Positions 23,849 through 34,700 of a DNA stretch of 64,000 nucleotides are shown piece after piece (the stretch's first letter is position 1; each line of letters begins with the position of its first letter). A program made the position numbers and the translations under genes. Below the pieces are notes generated by a model, which was not told the origin of the DNA, made no database searches, and saw nothing but the letters and a program-made list of their open reading frames with translations. Source of the stretch: Rhizophlyctis rosea (Eukaryota > Chytridiomycota > Chytridiomycetes > Rhizophlyctidales > Rhizophlyctidaceae); contig JADGJC010000007.1 in the NCBI GenBank assembly GCA_027596075.1, forward strand, positions 85,531 through 149,530. Direction: 5' to 3'.

Positions 23849-24294
23849 AGTACCTGGAAGGAGTAGGACTATGATTAGCGTACAGAAAGCCCCAAGTTTC
23901 ATATAGTAGTAATGTGTAACAGATAATTTCTCTTTTTCCGTGTAACAAAATCCGCTGTAAATTTAATGATCGTCGGGCGATTCGCTCGAACATAATTGCA
24001 ATATGAGAAAAACGTCTATATAACAATTTTGTGTGAAGCTTTTTGTGCTTTTGGTGTTGTGTGTCGCGTTTTCAACGAAGTTGGGGTTGGTGTGCAAGTA
24101 AACCACTGGTGGTCGATCTTTGATAAATGAACTTGATGAAGCCCAAGCCACATATGCGCATCTGCTTTGCCACCTCGCGTTGCAAACATTTTTCGCTCCT
24201 CTTTCTCACTATTCCCGAATCCCGCCGAATCCCGAAATAACCATTCCCATGCGCAGTGTCCTCATTCCTATCGTTCTCACACATACAGCACAGA
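23849..24294. other. Short intergenic region
   Basis: There are 446 bp between two plus-strand genes, AT-rich around 23,900-24,060 (the likely 3' UTR of the permease). The rest is presumably the promoter of the CCDC112-like gene. Confidence 0.5.
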
Positions 24295-26956
24295 ATGCTG
24301 ACGTCAAATGATATCCACAAGGAAGCAGAAACGGTCGAACCAACCGCTGTAGGCGACGAAACTGTCCAAGTTGGCGCGGGGGAAGACGTTGGATCTTTGC
24401 CCCTATCCGCATCAACTCCCCAATTGGACGACCACGCAGAACTCAGTTTTGAAGTTGTCAACATTGATGACATTGCAACGGGGACTGACTTTTATGACGA
24501 AGACCCTGACATGGATGATGTCCTTCGCCCACTTACCCTTCGAGATCCGTATCCTGAACCTCCCCATGAAAGGCGCGACGACTGGCGCGTTCAAACACCA
24601 GTTCAAACTACATTAATACAAGACGAGGGAAAGCTCTTAAGAAAAGCAGCCATACCATCGGCGATCCAGAAGCAGAGCACCCGGGTAGAGTCTTACGTTG
24701 CAACAGTATCTCATGATTAGCTGAAGACTGATACCTCGTCATTGTACTTGATACAGATCAGCAAACTCGTTGCCAGCACAGCCAATACAGCAAGTCATGA
24801 TAGTGTGGCTAGAAAGGAAGCTTTGGACACCCTCCGGCATGGGATTGGAAAGTAATATCCCATTTTCAACTTTCATATCTTCTCCGGTACTGATCCGCCG
24901 GTCAGGGTTGGCACTTTGGAGCGGGAACTCGACATGATGATGAACAAAGTCCATCTCCGTGAGGCTCTGGCTCAAGCAGAGGAGGAGAAGCTGGTTCACG
25001 CCGATCAACGGCGCGGAGAAAGTCAGTTTCATCATGGTCTTGTTTTGCGGAGAATTAACGCACTGACCGACCGGCCGGCATTAGTGCAGCAACTGCATGC
25101 CCGCATCAAAAGCATTCGCGGCGGAGTGGATGAGCTTATGCAACATGTGCAGCACCCGCAGGCGGGTCAAATGTGTTAGTTGGTCATGCCATCCACCGTT
25201 TTCTTGGTCTCATCAACTGATTAAATCTCATTTACAGACATTGAGACTTTGAAGCGTCTGATGGAGTCAATAGAAAGCGATCTCATTGTTTTCAAGGAGT
25301 CACAACGCGAGCAGTCAGCATACCCTTTCGTTTCCATGATAGCCACACTATCAATTTACTCATTACAAACCCAGATATGACCACCTACTTCACCATGAGA
25401 AACGATTGACCCAAGAAGTCGCAACACTCGAGGAACATGTAGCAGCATGGGAACATCAATCAACCAATGAGAGTCTATACGAAGCGGTGTCTGAGCAATC
25501 AACAACAGCTCCAAAGAAACGTAAAGCTACAGATCCGCAAAGTCAATTGCTCCCAGAGGCTGTAGCATTCCAGGTGAGGCACAATGTGTGATGTGGGAAC
25601 TTAGTTTGCCACTCAATCGTATTGCATGTATCAGGATTATTTGGCAAGGCACGGAGGACATACAGGCGGATGGGATCAACTTATGCACAATCATTTTGTT
25701 AAAGTGCGCCAGAAGCATAAGGTAAGGGTTTGCACCCCAGCCACTTGATTTTTACAAAATCATAACCATCATCCCGGTCGATATCAGGGCAACGGCACCG
25801 CATTCTTCCGTGAATGTGTATCATCCATACCCGGTGTCACTTTGGAAAGCGCCACAAGCCATGAAAGATGGTACAGAGGATACTGTAAATTGCGAGATGC
25901 GAGAAAGGCGGCTATTGGACGGTGGAAGCACCGGAAAGCAGTTCGTTATCCTACTTCAATTTGCTCATCTTACCACATCATTTTATAACAGTCCCATGTA
26001 TACCGTGCAGGGTTTGCTGGCAAAACAAGCGGAGCAGCTTGACAAGAAGGTGGAGAATGAGCGGCATGGCAAAGAGCGGAATACTGAAGAAGAGAATAGA
26101 GTTAGGGAGGAGAAGAAGAAGGAGATTGATAAATGGAAGGTATGGATTAATGATCCTGTAGGGCAACCGAGCAAAATTCGACATCTTTTGCAGGAGGAGC
26201 AAAAGCGGAAAGCCGAAGAGGTCCAACGAGCTGCCAAGGAGGAGGCACGGCGACAGAGGGAAGCCCAGAAAGTTTGGCGACAAGAGCATGTATGACCCTC
26301 TGTGGTTTTTGTGAGGCCTATGGACATGTATTAACATCATTGCACACCAGGAAAAAGCAAAACACAAAGTCTCAGAATACGTCCAAAAACGAAGTCACGA
26401 GCAGGCTTTGCTTCGACGGGTGGAAGAAGAAGCGAAGCGGATCCAGAAGGCCGCGAGAGGGGATTTGGAAGATGTGGATGTGGAGCGGTTGGCGCAACGG
26501 GTGAGTTCGTTGCATCTGAGACATCATAAAGAAGCGGGAATTGATTGTCTCTTGACCGTGATTAGAACGAAGCAATATCCCAAAAGAAGCGTCAATTGAT
26601 GGAAGCAAAAGCCCAAGCAGAGCAGCAGAAGGAGAAACGGATTGAGAGGTTAAGGGCTAGTGTGCGTACATGCAACTCATGTACGTCATATAGAATCTCA
26701 GTGCTCAACATGTATCCTCTAATAGGTAGAAAGCATGATCATCGTAGACCGTGACCCAGCACGTCTCCTCCAACCCACCGAGGCTGCGAAACAAAAGGTC
26801 CAGGGAGCGAAAGATGCGGCGGAGGTGGTTAAGGGGAAGTTTAGACCGCCGGTTATGCCTAAGAGGTGGGTTTTAATGTTGTTGTGAAGAGTGGGTGAGA
26901 TCGTGGAGTAATGGAATTTTTGCAGGCATGTGCCGAATTGGAGGCAGGGGTTGTGA
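24295..26956 (+). CDS. CCDC112: CCDC112-like coiled-coil (centriolar-satellite type) protein
   Basis: Twelve exons: join(24295..24705, 24757..24851, 24906..25174, 25238..25313, 25375..25573, 25635..25721, 25788..25940, 26011..26289, 26351..26500, 26566..26661, 26726..26865, 26926..26956), 661 residues. The core matches the CCDC112/CCDC148 arrangement: YDHLLHHEKRL, then DYLARHGGHTGGWDQ, HFVKVRQKHKG, a REC..SIPGVT block, HERWYRGYCKL and a long Lys/Glu/Arg coiled coil. Animal CCDC112 is a centriolar-satellite protein linked to cilia, so presence here fits a fungus with flagellated zoospores. The N-terminal ~140 residues are acidic and disordered. The last exon encodes only ten residues. All junctions keep frame, which supports the model. 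Confidence 0.85.
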
Positions 26957-27535
26957 GTAGGGGGAGGGATGCTGGGTGTATAATTTTGAATGAACGGTTT
27001 CGATTCAAGATGTACATTTCGAGAGCTTTGTGATAAACAACGAACATGGGTTGGATGTAAGACCGTACCGAAAAAGACGCTCCCGTTGCGATGAACCTGG
27101 ATCACACCGTCCAACATCATGATGTGCGAGCCCGCATTCGTTGTCCTTTCCACATCTGGAAGCTGCTTGAGCACTTGAGCAAGTTTTGTTCGGGTCCATC
27201 ACTTCAAAGGATATCAAACAAGTTTACATCAAACCTTTTTTTGTATTTTCATTTATATAAACATACTGGACAAGATAGAATGGAGAAAAAAAGAAACAAC
27301 TAGACAAAAAAGGAAACTAGACGAAAAAGGTGACTCTACAAAAAGGTAACTGTGCAAAACACAACTGTTCAAAAGGTAATTGTACAAAAGACAAATGTAG
27401 TGCCTTCCCCATTGTCTCCAATCCGAACGGTTCGGAATGGACCAGAAACCCCATTCTTCGTAGGCGCCCTACGGTCATCCACCAAACTTCCCCATCTCCC
27501 CACTCCCTACCCTACCCTACAACCCCCTCCCCTCA
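26957..27535. other. Convergent intergenic region
   Basis: There are 579 bp between the 3' ends of the CCDC112-like gene and the bZIP gene. It contains the degenerate tandem repeat listed separately and a near-palindrome, CCGAACGGTTCGG, at about 27,425-27,437. No gene. Confidence 0.5.
27302..27395. repeat. Degenerate short tandem repeat, ~15-17-bp period
   Basis: About six A-rich units in a row follow the pattern (g/c)a(c/a)aaaagg.aact.t. Spacing drifts between 15 and 17 bp and copies are diverged. It sits between two convergent 3' ends and may be part of their 3' UTRs. Confidence 0.6.
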
Positions 27536-29422
27536 CTAAACCCCTAACAACCCACCACCCTCCACCTCCGCCCGTTCCCCATCCACCCCCCCACTCCCAA
27601 GCCTGCACTGACTCTCCACCAACTGCGCACAATACGCCAACACGTCCAAGCTATTCGGACGGCCACCCCCCTCTTCCTGTTGCTCCTGCACCCCACTCTG
27701 ATTCCCTCCCGACACCGCTCCGCTATCCAGCATGTTGGAATGATGCTGCCGATTGATTGCACCCTGATTCCCTCCCTGAACCGCCCCCTCATCCGGTACA
27801 TTGGAATGATGCTGCTGCTGATTGATTGCGGTCTGATTTGCGGGTTTGACTGGCGAGCTTTCACCCAGGTGAGCGTAGTACTCTGCGGCTTCGAAGGCGG
27901 ACATGAGGGATGATTGGAGGGCTTCGAGGCGGTGGAGGTGGTTGGATGGCGAGGAGACGGTGGGGGAGGGTGCGAAGGGGTTGGGTGGGTTGGGAGATGT
28001 GAACGGCAAGGAGGCGGTAGTGGAATGACCGCGGTCGATGCGGATGTAAGGGTTCTGGTTGACTTGTGCTTGGGATGGCAGAGAGTTGGTTTGGATGACA
28101 GAGTCGTACCAGTTGGTGCGAGTCGGTACTGTGCGGTGCATCGGTTTCTGGAAATCGTCACCGTCAGAGGATGGAGACGTAGCTACCGCTTTTGCCTTGC
28201 CTTTTGCTGCAGTTTTGCGGGCTTGAGCTTGTTGCGTTGGTGAGGACGGGACGGCTGGCTCGTCCGGGCTGTGTGGAGTTGCTGAGTTGCGATAGTAGGG
28301 TGGTGATGGAGGTGAAGTGGCGGACGTGGTGCGGAACCGCGAGACGAAGTCGAAGAAGGATGTTGTGCCCTCGATGGCGGTAGGCCATACCGACTGTCCC
28401 GTCGTTGGAGGAGTTGCAGGCGAGGATTTGGACGTGTCGGTGGGGAGAGGGTGTGGCTGTGGATGCATTGCCATAGTCTTTCCCTCCACGAAGCCCAATT
28501 GACCCATACAGTCACCCGATCTGAGTTTCTTTCCGTTCGTTGCTCCCGAATGGCCTGATTCACTCTGGTTGCCCGTTTTCATGGTTTCATTACCATCTTG
28601 GTATCCTCGAAAGGCCGCTCTCAGACAAGTGTTTCCATTCAAGGGTGTTTCTAGACTAGGACGAGAAACAGGTTGCGTGGTCATACCCGAGTAATGGACG
28701 GTCGTTTGGACGGTCGTTTGGTTGATCTCCCATGACTTCCCAAAACCCCACTCGTCCACTTCTTGTTCCACCGGCATTGTCGCGTGATTGTCACCGTTCA
28801 GCGTTAGCCGCGTCTTCTTCGCAGGGTGCGAAGGTGGGGACGCAAGTGATGTGGATGGCCTCTTTCTTTCAAACGGTGTCGATTGGCTGATTTGTTCCGA
28901 TGTGGTTTTTCCCTCTCGGGCCCTTGCAATCAATGACAGCACTGAATTGCTCCCAGAATTCCCCGCCAAACAAAAAGCATCCCAAAGACGGTTATTCTCT
29001 TCTTGACATTCGAGCAGCTGTTTCAAAGATTGTTTCGCAACGTCCATTGCCTCGTCCCGCTCCTTGCACAACCCTGCTCGTTGACGCTCCCACTGTTTTC
29101 GTTGGTCCTGAAGCAGGCGTTGGAGTTCGGCGCAGCGTGACTCGGCTTCGGCCAATGCTTTGGACGGGTTGTTGGCACGCTGAAATTGAAGCTGGAGATC
29201 ATGCATGTGTGCATCTCGACGGATACGGAATGCGCGTTGACTCGTACGGTTCTGTTCTGCACGTCTGGCCTTCTTCCACTCTGAAAGAGATTCAGAAGGT
29301 GGATGGTTGATGGGTGGCGGGCTTGGTACGTCTTGGTACTGGGAGGAAGGCGAGTCAACGGGAAGTTGGGTTTCCGAGTTGTTGGAACTGTTGCGCCGGT
29401 CACCGTCCTTCAACCTCGCCAT
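27536..29422 (-). CDS. AP-1/Yap-like bZIP transcription factor
   Basis: A single exon, 628 residues. The basic region (~49-70) reads EQNRTSQRAFRIRRDAH. This fits the fungal AP-1/Yap pattern N-x3-Q-x2-F-R, with Ser replacing the usual Ala before Gln. A leucine-zipper-like coiled coil follows (~71-130), then a long Ser/Pro/Gln/Asn-rich disordered region. Yap-type factors control oxidative-stress and metal responses. The C-terminus has a paired-Cys segment (YCAQLVESQC) that might act as a redox box, but it does not match the Yap1 cysteine-rich domain closely. The ATG at 29422 (MARLKDGDRR) is preferred; the frame stays open 45 codons upstream. It is divergent from the membrane-protein gene at 29857. 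Confidence 0.85.
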   Translation of the reverse strand: MARLKDGDRRNSSNNSETQLPVDSPSSQYQDVPSPPPINHPPSESLSEWKKARRAEQNRTSQRAFRIRRDAHMHDLQLQFQRANNPSKALAEAESRCAELQRLLQDQRKQWERQRAGLCKERDEAMDVAKQSLKQLLECQEENNRLWDAFCLAGNSGSNSVLSLIARAREGKTTSEQISQSTPFERKRPSTSLASPPSHPAKKTRLTLNGDNHATMPVEQEVDEWGFGKSWEINQTTVQTTVHYSGMTTQPVSRPSLETPLNGNTCLRAAFRGYQDGNETMKTGNQSESGHSGATNGKKLRSGDCMGQLGFVEGKTMAMHPQPHPLPTDTSKSSPATPPTTGQSVWPTAIEGTTSFFDFVSRFRTTSATSPPSPPYYRNSATPHSPDEPAVPSSPTQQAQARKTAAKGKAKAVATSPSSDGDDFQKPMHRTVPTRTNWYDSVIQTNSLPSQAQVNQNPYIRIDRGHSTTASLPFTSPNPPNPFAPSPTVSSPSNHLHRLEALQSSLMSAFEAAEYYAHLGESSPVKPANQTAINQQQHHSNVPDEGAVQGGNQGAINRQHHSNMLDSGAVSGGNQSGVQEQQEEGGGRPNSLDVLAYCAQLVESQCRLGSGGVDGERAEVEGGGLLGV

Positions 29423-29856
29423 TTTGTGTGTTGAGGAGAGGATACGAGGTATGCACGAGGAATGTCCAATGCAAACTGCAGGAAATACTGAGTATATCCC
29501 ACAAGTACAGAGTGTGGAAGAGGAAGGTGTTGCAGTACGCAGTGTTTCAACTTGCAAGTTTGCAGGAAATCAAAATAGCGTAGCTCATCAGTCGAAGTGG
29601 TTGATGCAGTTTGGATGGCCGGTGATGTGCACACGCCGCCATGGAGTGGCACGGACACGATGTGACTGTGCGCAAAAATATCACGTAAGAACCTGTCAAA
29701 TTATGTAATGATAGTAAACCAGCCTAAACGGGTTATATTGAATCTGGCGCGATGAGCTCATTCGGACGTCTGCTCCATCTTCCCCTCTTCGTGTCTGCTT
29801 CCTGAACCTTTCCCGAGTCCCCACCCGCTGCACTGCTTCAGGTTCCAAGTTCAGCT
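29423..29856. promoter_or_regulatory. Divergent promoter region, bZIP and membrane protein
   Basis: There are 434 bp between opposing ATGs. The open frames inside are shadows. No TATA element was seen. Confidence 0.5.
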
Positions 29857-31410
29857 ATGCCCAAACCAAAACGTAAAGCAGCGAAACCTGAAACACCCGA
29901 TGCTGTAAGTAGCGCTTCGCAATCACTCCATATGAAACCGTCTTTTGATCCGTACTTTAGGCAGGAAAGCGCACTGTCATCGGTGATGGAGTTGGACCTT
30001 CAGAATCTTTCGTCGCGAGATCCGACACGCTCCAATCACCCCACCCACGACCATATTTCCCCTCTCCTCCGAAAAGGCAATCAAACTCGTTTACCAGAGC
30101 GATCATGCCTTATATGTACTCCGGCGTAGGCACATGGGGACTATGGGTCTTCTTGTGGGTGGTGAAGCTAGCACTCCTTCTCATTGCCGTTCTCACGGTT
30201 CTGTTCGTCCTCTACAAACCGCTCGTCGAAGTCGAAAACGTGATTGGAACCACCGTATGCACAGCCGTCAATCGCTCTCCTTGGTCCAAATATCTCCTTA
30301 ACAACCGTATGGGCTGGGACGTCTGTACTGCCTACATGGAACATCAAATACCCGAACCGCCCGCTCCTCCAGCACCTCTCCCAGATCCCAACCTCCTCAA
30401 ACCGGTTGTGCGCGCATTGATAGATGGTACAAACCTCCCAGCTGGTGCGCAAATGCACGAGCATAGACTGAACTTGAAGAGGATTGGTATAGCCATCCAG
30501 GCCATGAAGTTGGATCGCGGAGAGGAGATTGCAGTGATGGTCAGGCAGTATAATGCGGCTGCTCTCGCCGCAAGTGACCATCTTAGTGGAGTAGCAGCAC
30601 GGCATAAGGTAGGACTGATCTACCCATCATCAAAGGCCTTCACGAGAAACGAGCGCTTCAGCCATTATATACTCCTCACCACATAGGTCACACTAGCCCA
30701 AACCCGCAGCACCCTCGAATCCCTCGCCGAACTCCTCGAACCCCTCCAAACACCCGACTCCCCCTCCCCCCTCTCCCCCTCCCAAATAACCCGCGACTCA
30801 ATCCGCGCCCACTTCCTCCACATCTCCGACGACCTCGACAAACTCTACATAGAAGCCCAAAAAGCCCAAGACGCCCTCGCATCATGCGACACAATCCTCT
30901 GGGACCTAGCCGAAATAGCCGCAAACGAGTCCGTCCGCCTGAACGAGACGCGATTGGCGCTGAAAACGAAGGAAACGTTTGTTGATTGGATTAAGCAGAT
31001 TAATCGGAATACGTCGGATGTGATTGTGAGGGATCAGGTTGCGAGGGCTGTTGCGCATATGGCGGCGTTTAGTTTGCAGGTTGATAGAGCTCATGTTGTT
31101 GTGTCAGGGGTTATGCAGGCTGTGACGGATTATAGGAAGGAGGTGGAAGCTTACAGGTGAGGCCATTTGTTGCATGGACATGGACTTCCTGCCGCCTTGC
31201 TTGCCATATTTGTCTGACCAACTTCTCAATCCATCTCCAACCTCAAACAGCGCCGGAGTAGCAAAGGTAGGAATACGGCAACTTCCAATGGAGAAACAGG
31301 TGTCCATCATCAAAAGTTTACTTGAAGAACTGGATGGCGAACCACGCGATCGGGGAAAGCCTCCTCCTACAGAACAGCAGCCGCCTCAACGACTTCTTGG
31401 AAGCACGTGA
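29857..31410 (+). CDS. Unknown single-pass membrane protein with coiled coil
   Basis: Four exons, join(29857..29904, 29961..30608, 30687..31156, 31251..31410), 441 residues. The N-terminal ~65 residues are basic and disordered. One strong transmembrane segment follows (~72-97, VFLWVVKLALLLIAVLTVLF). The remainder, which could face the lumen or the cytosol, is predominantly helical with heptad-like Leu/Ala/Glu spacing (~190-390) and includes a Pro-rich linker (PEPPAPPAPLPDP). I do not recognise the family. Third-codon composition flips inside exon 3: C-ending to about 30,950, then G/T-ending. All four junctions keep frame and have good GT/AG borders, so the gene itself is likely real. Confidence 0.75.
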
Positions 31411-31770
31411 TGTAACATAGTCTTTTCTTGGTTTGTTTTCTTGACACCTCATCAAACATACCCCCATTATAATCAACTGTACCATACGGACCGCCATTTT
31501 CAAAAAGCCCAAACCATGGTTTACATGTGTTAATATACAAAAAAAAAACAGAAAAACAATACTTAAGCCTACATCATCATGTGTTTTTCCCGCCACACGG
31601 CGAAAAGCCCTATCTAATCCTAGCAAAAATACAAAGCATCACAAACAAAAAGCAACATTCCAACGCAAAATCACACCAATGAATACATCTACCATGCACC
31701 CCTTCCCTAATCCTAACTACGTAAGGATGGATATATGCTACACAAAATGCCCGCCTCTAAAAACGGTACT
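31411..31770. other. Convergent 3' intergenic region
   Basis: This is a 360-bp AT-rich stretch between the membrane-protein gene (+) and the myosin gene (-), including an A9 tract near 31,542. It likely consists of 3' UTRs. Confidence 0.5.
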
Positions 31771-34700
31771 CTATACAGCCGCAACCACCGCCGATATATG
31801 CGGCAAACTCATCCAAGCGGGCACGAACCGCTCGATCTGGTCCACCGTGTGCGGGTTAGGTTTAGCAAAGTCGGGCGCTTGCTCAAGGTCGAGGAGGAGG
31901 ACGTCGGACTTTTCGTTTAGGACCGCACGCGAGGCGACGATTTTGAGGAGCTCCGGTGAGAGCTGGAGTGAAGAGGAGGTTTGTATGGTCAGTCAGCAGG
32001 CAATTTTCAGACACGTAAAGTCAGACGCATCCTTACCGGTGAATCAAAGTCCGCAGCGTAGTACAATGATAGGAGCTTCTTGATCTGCGTCGGATTAAGT
32101 AAGAAGCAGACATCGAAGATCGTTTCAATGTCTTGCGGCGAGGTCTTGTTGAGAGTGAGGAGCTTAGCGGCCTGTAGCAACTGTTGCAGATGGAGAGTAG
32201 CTTCTGCTATCCCGTGGCTCGTGCACCACTCCTCAAGACGAGACACGTTGTATTGGATTTGCACACCTACATCGGACCAATGTTATGAGAAATCGTCTTC
32301 TGCACAGCAGCCACCAAGTCAAACATACCTCGCTTCCAAGTACAGAAGTTCTTCCTCATCAACAAGTGGTTGAACGCACTCACACCAATAACACGAAGAA
32401 GCTCAGTAAGGATCTGACGCGTCATGCTGTCCTCCATGTAATAGCACCGCATAGTCTTGCTAAGCTTGCTCAAGAAGTTCAACAACTGCTCAATAGTGAA
32501 CTGCGAGCTAGCCGAGCTCTTCCCCCACTTGCCCCACAGCCCACCGCTCTGCTTGCAGATGTAACCGGGCAAAGACTGGTTCTCAATAACCGCGGGAACG
32601 ATCATGTTGGCGAGACGCTTCTTGAGCTCCTTGATCCAGCCGTGGTAGATTTCGATGAGGAGGTAGTCAAGATCCGTTCGGACCTTTTCGAGTGCCCGTT
32701 CGGTTTCGGAGGTGTCGGATCCTCGTCGGCCGCCTTGGATGCGGCGACGACCGGCCTCGCGTGCCTCCTTCTCTTGGGTGGTCTTGACGACGCAGAGCAA
32801 CTCGTAGCAGTTCGATAGCCAGAAGGCCGAGACGTAGTCGTCCTCGAACTTCATGGTGAGGTTTTGGATAGCTGCAGCAGTGATGTCAGTACCAGTCAAG
32901 AAACTAATTGAAAGTTTGACCAAGCTCACCCTTCATGACGTTGGACATCAAGCTCTGCATGCGGCCAGAGAGGTCGTGGTTGATGAGTTGGTTCATGGTG
33001 GTACCAATCAAGTGCGCTGGGAAGAAGATCTCCTTGCGGGTGGCGACGGTTTGGGTGCTTGGGAGAGGGATGCGAAGGTTGGTGACGAGGGCGTCGATGA
33101 TTTCGTCCTCCAAAGCCTTGTCTTCGAGAACGCGGGTTGCACGCTGAAGGACCGATGCATGAGTATATGTATACGATCGTTATGTTATGGGAGAGATTTT
33201 TCATAGTTACCTCTGTCTCGAGCATTTCGCCCTCGTCGTGGATGGGAATAGGTGCACGGGTATCAACAGAGATGTTGGCTCTGCTCTTACGGTGGGACAA
33301 CGGCCGGTCAATGGGACTAATGGGAGCACCTTCAATGAAGCTGTGTCTCCGTGGCTTGATCTTGGCAGCATGAGCAGCCATGTCCATCTCAATCTGGCTA
33401 GACATGGTTTGAGGACGACGTTCGCCGCCCATGTAACCGTCGAGGTACGAGTTGCTGGGGCTGATGACGCCGTTGGTGTAGGGGTAATCGCCATGATGAC
33501 TGGTGACGGAAGAGCGGCTCTCATCCCTGGCCAGCTGGGCATCGGCAACCCGATCCGCACGGTACTTGCCAGCGAGCACTCGCCTGAGTTCTTCCTTGAG
33601 GTTGGCGTTCTCCTTGCGGAGAGCGTTGATCTGAGCCGTATCCTCCACCGCAACCTGTTCAACCTTCGGCGCCTTGGCCGCCTCCTCACGCAACCGCTTC
33701 GCTTCCTCCTTAACCGCCGCGAGCTCCGTCTCCAAACGGGCCAACGCATCGTCCCGCTTCTTGAGCATAGCGGCACTCTTCTCGCTCTCCTTGACAAGGG
33801 ACTGCTTTGCTTCCTGGAGTTCTTGAAGCTCCTTCTTCAACTCCGCCGATCCGTGGCTGACCTCGGCCGCAGCGGTTTTGCTCGCAGTGTCGACCTTGCT
33901 GTATTTCTCCCTCCATTGAGTGACCTGTGCCTCCAAAGAGGCAACCTTCTCGGACAATTTGCCGCTCTCGTCCTTGGAGTCCTTGAGAGCCTGGGACAGC
34001 TCCACGACCTTCGCTTCGAGCTTGAAGTTGGTCTCCTTGAGCTTGCCAACGGAGCGAGCCTCGGCCTTGAGCACCTTGAACGCTTTTTGGGCCTTGCGAC
34101 GGCGCACACCGGTTTGGATGAGGACCATGCGCTTGCAGGTAACCTTGTACCACTTGCGGACAACGTAACCACGCCAGATCTTCTGGATACGGGTTGCAGC
34201 GTTGCGTTCCCGGATCTGCTTCGCCAAAGCCTTCGCCTTGACCATACGGATGTCTATAATCATGTTAGCGCATACTGCTTCTAATATTGGTCACCCAAGA
34301 AACAGGAGACTTACGGCTCTGGATTTGGATGACCGCATTGCGGATCTTTTGGTACCGCTTGCGCGATAGCCAGGTGCGAACGTTCCGCTGGATCTTGATC
34401 GCAGCACGCGTTTCCCGCTTTTGCCTGTACAACTTCTGGGCCTGGTGGGTCCGGGTCGCTGCATTCCATCGTCAGCACACATCGCGTCACGTCATGAGAA
34501 GAGCCATCATTACCTGTTTGGATAGCAATCGAAGCCTCCCGCATCCGCTTGTACCGCTTCTGGTAGACCGCTCTCCGAATGTTCTTTTGGATGAGGATAA
34601 CGCATTCCCGCTGCCTCTCGGTTCTCATTTTTTCCAAGAACGCAAGCTACGAACGAACGGAATAGCTATGAGAGGTAGAAAAGCGAATACCATTGATGCC

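Noticed and set aside
22502..23902. 466-codon minus-strand open frame
   Set aside because: It lies exactly opposite exons 4-5 of the sulfate permease. Its Gly/Asp/Val-rich sequence is what the complement of C-ending codons produces, and it has no domain.
27536..29557. Upstream extension of the bZIP frame to 29557
   Set aside because: The extra 45 residues are Cys/Ser-rich without conservation, and the ATG at 29422 gives a typical N-terminus.
33187..34284. 365-codon plus-strand open frame
   Set aside because: It is antisense to the coiled-coil exon of the myosin. Its Leu/Arg-rich composition mirrors the Lys/Glu codons of the real gene.
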